Assembly (NCBI RefSeq): GCF_018860245.1
Contig: NZ_JAHKPD010000014.1
Location: 1-64,000, forward strand
DNA from: Pseudotamlana agarivorans
GTDB taxonomy: Bacteria; Bacteroidota; Bacteroidia; Flavobacteriales; Flavobacteriaceae
DNA length: 64,000 nucleotides
Direction: 5' to 3'
Shown: positions 1-8,071 of the stretch, piece by piece
How the letters are laid out: each line of letters begins with the position of its first letter
Numbering within the stretch: the stretch's first letter is position 1
Notes under the pieces: model-generated
Told to the model about the DNA's origin: nothing
Databases searched by the model: none
What the model saw: only the letters and a program-made list of their open reading frames with translations
Position numbers and translations under genes: made by a program

Positions 1-2581
1 AAGTAGCTGTAACCGTTCCACAGTTATCTGTATATGCTGCTTCAATAGCTAAGATATCTGATACCGTTGTCACTATAGCGTCAATATCGGCTTCAATTGG
101 ACAAGCATCAATATTTGTAGTTCCACTAGGAGCAATTCCTGTTGCTGCTTGTTGATCGCTACCCGTATGTGTTATTGTGATATCAAAATCGTTAGCAGAA
201 CAACCATCCGAAACAGAATAAGTACGCTCTAAACTCCAAGCACATTGATCGCCTGAAAGTGTTTGACTTACAAAAGATGCAGTTACAATTCCACAGTTAT
301 CTGTATATGCTGCTTCAATAGCAGTGATATCTGATGCGGTTGTCACTATAGCGTCAATATCAACCTCAATCGGACAAGCATCAATATTTGTAGTTCCACT
401 AGGAGCAATTCCTGTTGCTGCTTGTTGATCGCTACCCGTATGTGTTATTGTGATATCAAAATCGTTAGCCATGCAACCATCTGAAACCGTATAAGTACGC
501 TCCAAACTCCAAGCACAATGATCACCTGATAGTGTTTGACTTAAAAAAGATGCAGTTACAATTCCACAATTATCACTATATGCTGCTTCAATAGCCGTGA
601 TATCTGATGCAGTTGTTACTATAGCGTCAATATCAACCTCAATTGGACAAGCATCAATATTGGTAGTTCCACTAGGAGCAATTCCTGTTGCAGCTTGTTG
701 ATCACTACCTGAATGTGTTATTGTGATATCAAAATCGTTGGAAGCAATACCATCTGAAACAGTATAAGTACGTTCCAAACTCCAAGCACATTGGTCACCT
801 GTAAGTGTTTGATCTACAAAAGAAGCTGTAACCGTTCCACAATTATCTGTATATGCCGCTTCAATAGCTGTGATATCTGATACCGTTGTTACTATAGCGT
901 CAATATCGACTTCAACCGGACAAGCATTAATATTGGTAGTGCCGTTAGGAGTCGTTCCAGTGGGAGACACCGAATCTGAAGCGGTGTTTATAGTGAAACT
1001 TTTATCTGTACTACAACCTTTATCATCCGTTACTGTGACGGTGTAGTTTCCTGCTTCTAAACTTGTCAAGTCTTTAGTGGTTGCTGTGAAAGAGTTCGGG
1101 CCAGTCCAACTATATGTGTAATTAGGAAGTCCTCCTGTAACAGTTAAATCTATTTTTCCTGAAGGTGTCGGGCTACAGGCATCTTCTGAGGAGCTTCCGT
1201 TAACTTTTAAATCAAACAGATCTAAAGTTGCTGTAGATGTTCCTAAGTCACAATTAGTGAAGGTGCTTCGAACGTTGATGGTATAATTTCCTTCTGGTAA
1301 TTTATCAAAAGTAGTTGTTGTTTGATAAGTTGTACCTCCATCGATGGAATATTCAAATTCGTCCGGATCTGTTCCAATCGGACTTGTAATTTCAACAGTA
1401 AATTCATTAGCTGTGTTACAGGTAATATCATAAGTCGGAGCAGGAGGTCGCGCAACATAACTTAACTTTACAGAACCATACTCCACTACATGTTCATTAG
1501 GATCAACTAATTGCAGTTTGTATTGAAATTCCACGTCACCCATAAAATTAGTACTAGGTGGTGTGTAAGTGTATGTTCCGTCTGTGTTTAAAACTAAATT
1601 CCCAGTAATTGGTCCAGATTCTAAAGTGTATTTAGTTTTAGCAGGGGCGTTATTAAGAACAGTTAAGTCTCCATTATAAGTATTACCTAAACACTCTATA
1701 AGTTGTTGGTCGACGGCATATTTTTGAAGTAGTAAAAATTTACCATCACCATGATCACTTGTAGATCCACGAAATTGAATTTTTGTAATATTCGCCCCTA
1801 AAGGAACAATATCACTTAAGTAAAATAATGCGATACCAATCGTACCGTTATTATCATTTACTCTATCAGATAACCAATAATCTGAATTTGTACTAGGATC
1901 TGGTGCAGTCCCCCCTTGTGGTCCAGTAATAGCCGTGTTATTTGCATTTATAAAAGTTTGTCCTAGTAATTCCTCTGGACCACCACCTGCGGGTGTTCCA
2001 TAAATCGCTATATGAAAGCAGTTGTTTGCATTACGTTCTGTAACAAGTAATACACCGTCCTCATTGGCAGGAATCGCAGGGTCATAAAAAATAGTTTGTA
2101 CTTGTGGCGGTGCATCAAAACCATAACCAATAGGTGGTGCGTCTCCAACTTCAACAATTAACGAAAAATCATTACATATGTTTTCACCATTATGATTGGA
2201 TGTAAAATAATGGTTTAAATTATGATCTCTAAAAGCAAGTAGAGCATTAGAGTCCCATGTAGAACTCGCGCTCGTTGATTCGATTACATTGTCATCTTTA
2301 TAAATTTTATTATAAGAATCACCCTCAAAACCAAGTCTAGATAATTCATAACTGGTTGGAACTACAAAAGTATTATATTCCGTCCCGTCTATAGTGATAT
2401 AATCTAATATTGCAGAATCTTCAGGGTTTGGTTGAGAACTCATCCAAGTAAAAGTGGCTCCTGTCTTAATTGAATTGGCATTTGATTGACCAAACATTAA
2501 GCTAGGTAACATTGAAAAAAGCAATATAGATAATGCTTTTTTTATTTTGACTACCGAAATACAATTGTAATTATTTCTCAT
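1..2581 (-). CDS. SprB-like repeat surface adhesin, C-terminus outside window
   Basis: The frame is open from an ATG at 2581 to the window edge, showing about 860 residues. Residues 1-31 look like a signal peptide (LSILLFSMLPSL, then FGQ). Residues about 35-280 are an N-terminal module I do not recognise. About 290-375 resembles an Ig/cadherin-like sandwich (TYTYTPPSTN). About 462-532 reads as a SprB repeat (GGLPNYTYTWTGPN, GNYTVTVTDDKGC). From about residue 545 on there are near-identical 91-residue units (NIDACPIEVDIDAIVTT, DNCGIVTASF, CAWSLERTYTVSDG). Equivalent bases fall at 18, 291, 564 and 837, exactly 273 nt apart. SprB is the gliding-motility adhesin exported by T9SS, and this protein is probably a cell-surface adhesin of that class. 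The sorting domain would lie outside the window, so export by T9SS is inference. Confidence 0.8.
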   Translation of the reverse strand, partial: MRNNYNCISVVKIKKALSILLFSMLPSLMFGQSNANSIKTGATFTWMSSQPNPEDSAILDYITIDGTEYNTFVVPTSYELSRLGFEGDSYNKIYKDDNVIESTSASSTWDSNALLAFRDHNLNHYFTSNHNGENICNDFSLIVEVGDAPPIGYGFDAPPQVQTIFYDPAIPANEDGVLLVTERNANNCFHIAIYGTPAGGGPEELLGQTFINANNTAITGPQGGTAPDPSTNSDYWLSDRVNDNNGTIGIALFYLSDIVPLGANITKIQFRGSTSDHGDGKFLLLQKYAVDQQLIECLGNTYNGDLTVLNNAPAKTKYTLESGPITGNLVLNTDGTYTYTPPSTNFMGDVEFQYKLQLVDPNEHVVEYGSVKLSYVARPPAPTYDITCNTANEFTVEITSPIGTDPDEFEYSIDGGTTYQTTTTFDKLPEGNYTINVRSTFTNCDLGTSTATLDLFDLKVNGSSSEDACSPTPSGKIDLTVTGGLPNYTYSWTGPNSFTATTKDLTSLEAGNYTVTVTDDKGCSTDKSFTINTASDSVSPTGTTPNGTTNINACPVEVDIDAIVTTVSDITAIEAAYTDNCGTVTASFVDQTLTGDQCAWSLERTYTVSDGIASNDFDITITHSGSDQQAATGIAPSGTTNIDACPIEVDIDAIVTTASDITAIEAAYSDNCGIVTASFLSQTLSGDHCAWSLERTYTVSDGCMANDFDITITHTGSDQQAATGIAPSGTTNIDACPIEVDIDAIVTTASDITAIEAAYTDNCGIVTASFVSQTLSGDQCAWSLERTYSVSDGCSANDFDITITHTGSDQQAATGIAPSGTTNIDACPIEADIDAIVTTVSDILAIEAAYTDNCGTVTAT
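18..945 (-). repeat. 273-bp tandem repeats inside adhesin gene
   Basis: Four in-frame copies (the leftmost partial) repeat with an exact 273-nt period. Landmarks are CCACAGTTAT or its variants at 18, 291, 564 and 837. Copies differ by scattered substitutions, and the rightmost (next to the SprB repeat) is the most diverged at its start. The period equals 91 codons, so copy number can change without breaking the frame. The array runs out of the window to the left, so its total length is unknown. Confidence 0.9.
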
Positions 2582-3027
2582 ATTGCATTAATAAAGTGGT
2601 TATATATAGTTGTATGGTTCGTTTTAAAGGCCTGTTTCTATTTTTGAAGTGATAGATAGAAGCAATTAAAATGAATTCGTGTTATTATTTTAGAGTTGAA
2701 AAAAGAGGGAAGACAAACTATAGCGCGATAGTTTAACAATATTTTGGTTCGGTTTGGGTACATAAGATTGCATTTTGTAGGTGTAACAAATGAAGCTATA
2801 TGAATAATGAAGTTCAAAAAAAAATGTTAAATCACTTAAATATTCGTTTAAGAGTTTATTAAAAGTTGTTAAACGGAAATATTAGTAATTTGTCGCCGAG
2901 AGTTTATTTAGATAAAAAATTCTCTTGTTTAAGTGTGTTTTGTTGTTCTTTTGTGAGTATTTACAGATAAATGATGTAAAATTGTTAAACAATTAAGCGT
3001 TACAAAACGTGTGAATTCTAATGTATT
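2582..3027. other. Intergenic region between divergent adhesin and sixA-like gene
   Basis: No gene is seen in this AT-rich stretch. It must carry the divergent promoters of the adhesin (leftward) and of the phosphatase/ppk group (rightward), but no convincing TTG-N20-TAnnTTTG pair was found. An inverted repeat AACTAT-AGCGCG-ATAGTT lies at 2716-2733. It could be a protein-binding site or a small hairpin. Confidence 0.4.
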
Positions 3028-3513
3028 ATGAAAAATATAATCTTAATAAGACATGCAAAATCCTCCTGGGAATTTGATGTTATCGATCATGAGCGTCCAC
3101 TGAACAATCGTGGTGTTGCTGATGCTAATTTAGTCTCTAAACAGCTTCATAAAGACGGTGTAAGCATTGATCAATTAGTTTCTAGTGATGCTATACGTGC
3201 CAAGGACACCGCTGGTATATTTATATCCAATTTAAAAATTGATAATAACATAGTAAGTTACCACTATGATTTATATGATTTTGCAGGTTATAATCTTATA
3301 GAGTTTATAAAATCTTGTAGTGATGCTATTCACAATTTGATGATTTTTGGACATAACCATGCTATCACAGATTTTGTAAATACATACGGTAATCGATCAA
3401 TTGATAATGTGCCAACTTCAGGATTAGTTAAAATACAATTTGATGTTTTACACTGGAATGAAATAGAACAAGGTGAAACTGTTAAAACATTATTTCCACG
3501 TGATTTAAAGTAA
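3028..3513 (+). CDS. sixA: SixA-type histidine phosphatase
   Basis: This 161-residue protein belongs to the histidine phosphatase (phosphoglycerate-mutase-like) superfamily, SixA branch. The N-terminal catalytic motif is IRHAKSSW, where R8-H9 correspond to the RHG core. A second active-site histidine is in FGHNHAITDF near residue 112. SixA dephosphorylates histidine phosphotransfer proteins in E. coli; small flavobacterial members are usually annotated only as histidine phosphatases, so the substrate is unknown. It is 139 nt upstream of ppk1 on the same strand, which suggests a link to phosphate or polyphosphate metabolism, but this is inference from context. Confidence 0.85.
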   Translation: MKNIILIRHAKSSWEFDVIDHERPLNNRGVADANLVSKQLHKDGVSIDQLVSSDAIRAKDTAGIFISNLKIDNNIVSYHYDLYDFAGYNLIEFIKSCSDAIHNLMIFGHNHAITDFVNTYGNRSIDNVPTSGLVKIQFDVLHWNEIEQGETVKTLFPRDLK

Positions 3514-3619
3514 ATACTACATTAGTATAATAAAGTTCTAATCTTAAATTATCATTAATTCTCGTCTATTTTTACCAATTACCAAGTGGTATTGTTAACA
3601 ATATTACATCAAAATACGA

Positions 3620-3627
3620 TATATTTG
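3620..3627 (+). promoter_or_regulatory. Possible -7 box upstream of ppk1
   Basis: TATATTTG fits the Bacteroidetes -7 consensus TAnnTTTG and lies 25 nt before the ppk1 ATG. The nearest upstream TTG is at 3592-3594, about 25 nt away, longer than the usual 19-21, so the -33 element is doubtful. Confidence 0.35.
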
Positions 3628-3652
3628 TTTTGGATAAATAAAACCTTGCTGA

Positions 3653-5719
3653 ATGACAAAAACAGAAGCCTCTGTAAATAATAGTTACATTAATAGAGAA
3701 ATAAGTTGGTTACAATTTAACGCTAGAGTACTACAAGAAGCTGAAGATGAATCGGTTCCTTTAATCGAAAGGTTGCGTTTTTTAGGAATTTTTTCTAATA
3801 ATTTGGATGAATTCTTTAAAGTACGTTATGCAACAGTTAAACGTATTGTTGAGGCAGGTAAAGGTGCTAAAAATGAACTTGGAGGTATTAGAGCAAAGGA
3901 GTTGCTTGAAATTATCACACAAATTGTAATTAGTCAGCAAAGTGAAAGTCTAGATATTTTACATGAAATTGGCAATAAGCTAAGAGAAGAAAACATCTAC
4001 CTTATTAATGAAACTCAAATTGATGACTCCCAGCATGAGTTTATTAAAGAATATTTTCTAAAACAGGTAAGCCCAGCCCTTGTAACTATCATTCTTAACG
4101 ATGAAGTTGTACTTCCTAACTTAAAAGATAGTGGTGCGTATTTAGCTGTTAGAATGTTAATGCCAGGAGATAAAAAGCAATTTGCTTTAATCGAAATACC
4201 GAAGTCGGTTAATCGATTTGTTGTGTTACCAAAACAAGATGATAAATTTTTTATTATTGCCGTAGATGATTTATTACGTCATTGTTTAAGTGATATCTTT
4301 AATATTTTCGACTATAAAAGCATTTCTGCGCATATGATAAAAATCACTCGCGATGGTGAGTTAGATTTTGAAAGTGATTTAAGTAAAAGTTTTATTGATA
4401 AATTATCCGATAGTGTTAAACATCGAGAAGTAGGTGAGCCCGTTAGATTTGTTTACGATAAAACCATTCATAAAGATACCTTACAATTCTTAATGTCGAA
4501 AATGGGCATTGATGCTACCGATAGTATCATTCCTGGAGGACGTTATCACAACAGAAGAGATTATATGGGATTCCCAAGCTTAGGAAGAACAGATCTTTTG
4601 TATGATAAAATTGAAGCGCTTCCTATTAAGGGATTGAGTTTACAAAGCAGTATTTTTAAAGCAATAGTGAAGAAGGATTATTTGTTACACGCTCCTTATC
4701 AAACATTTTCTTATGTTGTAAAATTTTTAAGGGAAGCCGCTTTAGATCCTAAAGTTAAAACTATTAAAATTACGATTTATCGTTTAGCCGAAATATCTCA
4801 TATCGCAAGTTCCTTAATAAATGCGGCTATAAATGGAAAAACAGTTACTGTTTCAATAGAACTTCGTGCTCGATTTGATGAGCAAGCCAATATTAATTAT
4901 GCTAAACAAATGGAGGAAGTTGGTGTTAACCTCATATTTGGCGTAGCTGGACTGAAGGTACACAGTAAAATGTGTGTTATTGAGCGTGAAGAAGGCAAGA
5001 AAATACGCCGTTATGGCTTTGTAAGTACCGGTAATTTTAATGAATCTACCGCTAAAATTTATACGGATTACACGCTTTTTACTGCTAATCAAAAGATTTT
5101 AAAAGATGTTGATAAAATTTTCAGCTTCTTTAAAACGAATTATCGAATTAATAAATACAAACACCTCATTGTTTCACCTCATTATACGAAAAGAGAAGTT
5201 TTCAAACTTATTGATCACGAAATTGAGAGTGTACGTCAGGGGAAAGAAGGGCTTATTAGATTAAAAATGAATAGTATTTCTAGTTATAATATGGTTGATA
5301 AACTTTATGAGGCTAGTCGTGCAGGTGTTAAAATTCAGATGATTGTTAGAGGTTTATGTTGTTTAATTCCTGGGGTTCCTGGAATGAGTGAGAATATTGA
5401 AGTTATAAGTGTTGTTGATAAATTTTTAGAACATTCTAGGGTATATATCTTCGGCAATGAAGGTAAGCCTAAAGTATATATCTCTTCTGCCGATTGGATG
5501 ACAAGAAATATTGAAAATAGAGTTGAGGTTAGTTGCCCAATCTATGATGACGATATCAAACAAGAAATTATTGAAACCTTTAATATTTGCTGGAATGATA
5601 ACGTGAAGGCCAGAATATTAAACGATTCGCAAGAAAATGAATACCGCGTAAATAATGAAGAGAGACTTCGCTCTCAGTATGCACTTTACGATTATTATCT
5701 AAAAAAATTAGAAAATTAA
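3653..5719 (+). CDS. ppk1: Polyphosphate kinase 1
   Basis: The 688-residue length is normal for PPK1, which reversibly polymerises the ATP gamma-phosphate into polyphosphate. The N-terminal domain opens with INREISWLQFNARVLQEAED, the usual PPK1 start. The autophosphorylated histidine is H437 in GLKVHSKMCVIE, and the second catalytic histidine is H594 in FLEHSRVYIFGN; both sit close to E. coli H435 and H592. The C-terminal phospholipase-D-like halves are intact (GFVSTGNFNESTAKIYTDY). The gene ends 2 nt before ppx, so the pair is almost certainly co-transcribed, giving synthesis and breakdown of polyphosphate from one message. Confidence 0.97.
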   Translation: MTKTEASVNNSYINREISWLQFNARVLQEAEDESVPLIERLRFLGIFSNNLDEFFKVRYATVKRIVEAGKGAKNELGGIRAKELLEIITQIVISQQSESLDILHEIGNKLREENIYLINETQIDDSQHEFIKEYFLKQVSPALVTIILNDEVVLPNLKDSGAYLAVRMLMPGDKKQFALIEIPKSVNRFVVLPKQDDKFFIIAVDDLLRHCLSDIFNIFDYKSISAHMIKITRDGELDFESDLSKSFIDKLSDSVKHREVGEPVRFVYDKTIHKDTLQFLMSKMGIDATDSIIPGGRYHNRRDYMGFPSLGRTDLLYDKIEALPIKGLSLQSSIFKAIVKKDYLLHAPYQTFSYVVKFLREAALDPKVKTIKITIYRLAEISHIASSLINAAINGKTVTVSIELRARFDEQANINYAKQMEEVGVNLIFGVAGLKVHSKMCVIEREEGKKIRRYGFVSTGNFNESTAKIYTDYTLFTANQKILKDVDKIFSFFKTNYRINKYKHLIVSPHYTKREVFKLIDHEIESVRQGKEGLIRLKMNSISSYNMVDKLYEASRAGVKIQMIVRGLCCLIPGVPGMSENIEVISVVDKFLEHSRVYIFGNEGKPKVYISSADWMTRNIENRVEVSCPIYDDDIKQEIIETFNICWNDNVKARILNDSQENEYRVNNEERLRSQYALYDYYLKKLEN

Positions 5720-5721
5720 AT

Positions 5722-6627
5722 ATGCTTTCCTTAAAAAAATATGCTGCCATAGATATTGGATCAAATGCAGTGCGTCTCCTTATTTCTAATATAATTGAAC
5801 AAAAAGGGCGTCCTGTACAATTTAAGAAAAACTCTTTAGTTCGAGTTCCAATTCGTTTAGGTGCAGATGTTTTTGTAAAAGGAAAAATTTCTAAGGAAAA
5901 CACACAACGTATTCTAGATACGATGCTTGCTTTTAAACTGCTTATGAAATCTCATAAAGTAGTGAAATATAAGGCTTGTGCGACATCTGCTATGCGTGAA
6001 TCAACAAATGGTAAACAAATTGTTGATTTGGTTTTAGACCATGCTGGAATTAGTATAGATGTTATCGAAGGTGAAGAAGAAGCGGCTATAATAGCAGCAA
6101 CCGATTTAAATAAATACATCGACCCTAATAAAACTTATTTGTATGTTGATGTTGGTGGTGGTAGTACCGAATTTACAGTAATAGATCATGGTAAGTCTAT
6201 TGTTTCTAAATCTTTTAAAATAGGAACGGTTAGACTTCTAAATGATATGGTTAAGAATGAAGCTTGGCAAGAACTTCGCGAATGGATCGCCACCCATGCT
6301 TTAGGTTATGATAAACTTTCAGTTATTGGGTCTGGAGGAAATATTAATAAAATATTTAAAATTTCAGGAAAATCGATGGGAAAACCACTTTCATATTTCT
6401 ATATGAGTTCCTATTATAACACCCTTCAAAGTTACTCTTACGACGAACGCATCACAGAGTTAGATCTTAACCAAGATCGTGCAGATGTGATTATTCCAGC
6501 AATGCGTATATATTTATCTGCCATGAAGTGGAGCGGTGCTAAAAACATTTATGTTCCGAAAATTGGACTAGCAGATGGGGTGATAAAAAGTATTTACTAC
6601 GATACCGTTTCAAGCAATACACAGTAA
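5722..6627 (+). CDS. ppx: Exopolyphosphatase, short Ppx/GppA type
   Basis: A 301-residue Ppx/GppA phosphatase. The actin-like ATPase fold is shown by AAIDIGSNAVRLLI near the N-terminus and YVDVGGGSTEF around residue 140, the phosphate-binding loops of this family. It lacks the C-terminal HD-like domain of E. coli Ppx (about 510 residues), as is common in Bacteroidetes. It starts 2 nt after ppk1. It should release terminal phosphate from polyphosphate; a pppGpp phosphatase role cannot be excluded because the family does both. Confidence 0.93.
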   Translation: MLSLKKYAAIDIGSNAVRLLISNIIEQKGRPVQFKKNSLVRVPIRLGADVFVKGKISKENTQRILDTMLAFKLLMKSHKVVKYKACATSAMRESTNGKQIVDLVLDHAGISIDVIEGEEEAAIIAATDLNKYIDPNKTYLYVDVGGGSTEFTVIDHGKSIVSKSFKIGTVRLLNDMVKNEAWQELREWIATHALGYDKLSVIGSGGNINKIFKISGKSMGKPLSYFYMSSYYNTLQSYSYDERITELDLNQDRADVIIPAMRIYLSAMKWSGAKNIYVPKIGLADGVIKSIYYDTVSSNTQ

Positions 6628-6934
6628 AATTCTGCACTTCACCTTTTATTGTTGTAGGTGTTTACAATTATAATATATATTCGTCTTTAATAATATTATT
6701 CGATAATGCAACTATCGCTTAAACACTATTAAAACATGAAGTTTTTGCCTATATCCGCGGTTAAGAATCAACCAAATATATAATTGTATAGATGTTTTTG
6801 AGAAATGACTAATTGCCGAAATCGCGTGAAATTCTATTGAGATTAATGTAGCAATTCATATTTCCAAAATGAATAAAATATTTGATAGCTACATCAATCG
6901 AAAATTTTTAAACAACCCAAATAGCCTATTTATT
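6628..6934. other. Intergenic region
   Basis: About 300 nt of AT-rich DNA between ppx and the outer-membrane protein gene. A weak inverted repeat (CACCT at about 6640, AGGTG at about 6655) follows ppx but has no clear T-run. I see no gene or RNA in it. Confidence 0.4.
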
Positions 6935-7462
6935 ATGAAATATATCTACCTATTAACTACTATAGTAATGTGCTCCTGGACTGGACAGTCTCAAAATGTA
7001 AAATATGGGGTACGTGGAGGAATGAACACTTCCAGTTTAGATTTTTACAGTGAAATTCCGGTTGAAAATAAACACAGAAACAGTGTGTATTTTGGCGTTT
7101 TAGCTGATATAGGATTAACTAAAGGCATATCACTTATTCCTGAGCTTCAATTTTCATATGAAGGCTCAAAAACTGATGAATTACAATTTAATTATATACA
7201 AATGCCAGTTTTAATTAGCATTAAATTATTTAAAAAAATACATGTTAATTTCGGTCCGCAAGTTGGTTTAAAAATACATGAAGTTGATGATAGGGCAGCC
7301 GATTTCGGTTTCTCGTCAATTTTAGGTTTAGAATATAGAATTAATTATGCTTTATATGTAGATGTACGTCACTCAAACGGACTTAGAAATGTATTTGATG
7401 ACGACTCCGGTCTTGGTGCAAAAAACAAGAATTTTCAAATAGGGGTTGGTTATAAATTTTAA
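6935..7462 (+). CDS. Small outer-membrane beta-barrel protein
   Basis: A 175-residue protein with a signal peptide (MKYIYLLTTIVMCSWTGQSQ) followed by alternating amphipathic strands typical of the flavobacterial porin/PorT-like barrel family (VKYGVRGGMNTSS at the start, FQIGVGYKF at the end). I chose the ATG at 6935 because it begins the signal peptide; an in-frame ATG at 6869 would add 22 residues ahead of it. The terminal phenylalanine is the usual barrel-assembly signal. Function is unknown: such eight-stranded barrels may be structural or channel proteins. The stop overlaps the stop of the convergent miaE by 4 nt. Confidence 0.75.
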   Translation: MKYIYLLTTIVMCSWTGQSQNVKYGVRGGMNTSSLDFYSEIPVENKHRNSVYFGVLADIGLTKGISLIPELQFSYEGSKTDELQFNYIQMPVLISIKLFKKIHVNFGPQVGLKIHEVDDRAADFGFSSILGLEYRINYALYVDVRHSNGLRNVFDDDSGLGAKNKNFQIGVGYKF

Positions 7463-8040
7463 CCGTGAATAGATTCAGAAGTTCCCAGATTACTCATAAT
7501 TTCAGCTTCATAATCAAGAAGTTCTTGCCATTTGACATCAACTTCTTTTTTATCACCATATTTTCTTGCAAAGCCTAAAAACATCGTGTAATGGTTGGCT
7601 TCACTCACCATTAAATTCCTATAAAATGTAGCCAATTCTTGGTCTTCCAATTCCTCAGACAATAATCTAAAGCGTTCACAACTTCTAGCTTCAATTAATG
7701 CGGCATACAACAATCTGTGTGTTAATTGGGTGGTTCTACTTCCTCCTTTAGGGAAAAATTTCAACAATTGTATAACATAATCATCACGTCGATCACGACC
7801 TAAAACCCAACCACGTTCAATAATTTTATCGTGAACCATTTTAAAATGACTTATTTCTTCCTTTACCAAGGCAGTCATTTCTTGAACTAGCTCTGTATAT
7901 TCTGGAAAACTTACAATTAAAGAAATAGCTGTGCTGGTTGCTTTTTGCTCACAAAACGCATGATCGGTTAAAATCTCTTTAATGTTTTTTTCTACAATAT
8001 TAACCCATCGAGGGTCTGTTGGTAATTTTAATCCGAGCAT
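7459..8040 (-). CDS. miaE: tRNA 2-methylthio-N6-isopentenyladenosine hydroxylase
   Basis: MiaE is a ferritin-like diiron monooxygenase that hydroxylates the isopentenyl group of ms2i6A at tRNA position 37. The helical bundle contains iron ligands in KEEISHFKMVHDK, EARSCERF and SEANHYTMF, in the order expected for the family, and the N-terminus MLGLKLPTDPRWV is characteristic. The start is placed at 8040; an in-frame ATG at 8058 would add six residues (MLKHKI) not typical of homologues. The gene follows dnaX on the same strand and ends convergently against the barrel gene. Confidence 0.92.
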   Translation of the reverse strand: MLGLKLPTDPRWVNIVEKNIKEILTDHAFCEQKATSTAISLIVSFPEYTELVQEMTALVKEEISHFKMVHDKIIERGWVLGRDRRDDYVIQLLKFFPKGGSRTTQLTHRLLYAALIEARSCERFRLLSEELEDQELATFYRNLMVSEANHYTMFLGFARKYGDKKEVDVKWQELLDYEAEIMSNLGTSESIHG

Positions 8041-8071
8041 AATTTTATGTTTTAACAATTAAATGAAAAAG

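Noticed and set aside
18-945. Tandem repeats considered as a CRISPR array
   Set aside because: The period is 273 nt, the units are coding and in frame, and there are no short repeat/spacer alternations or cas genes.
1243-1458. Leftward open frame of 71 codons inside the adhesin gene
   Set aside because: It is a different frame of the adhesin and has low-complexity Leu/Gln content.
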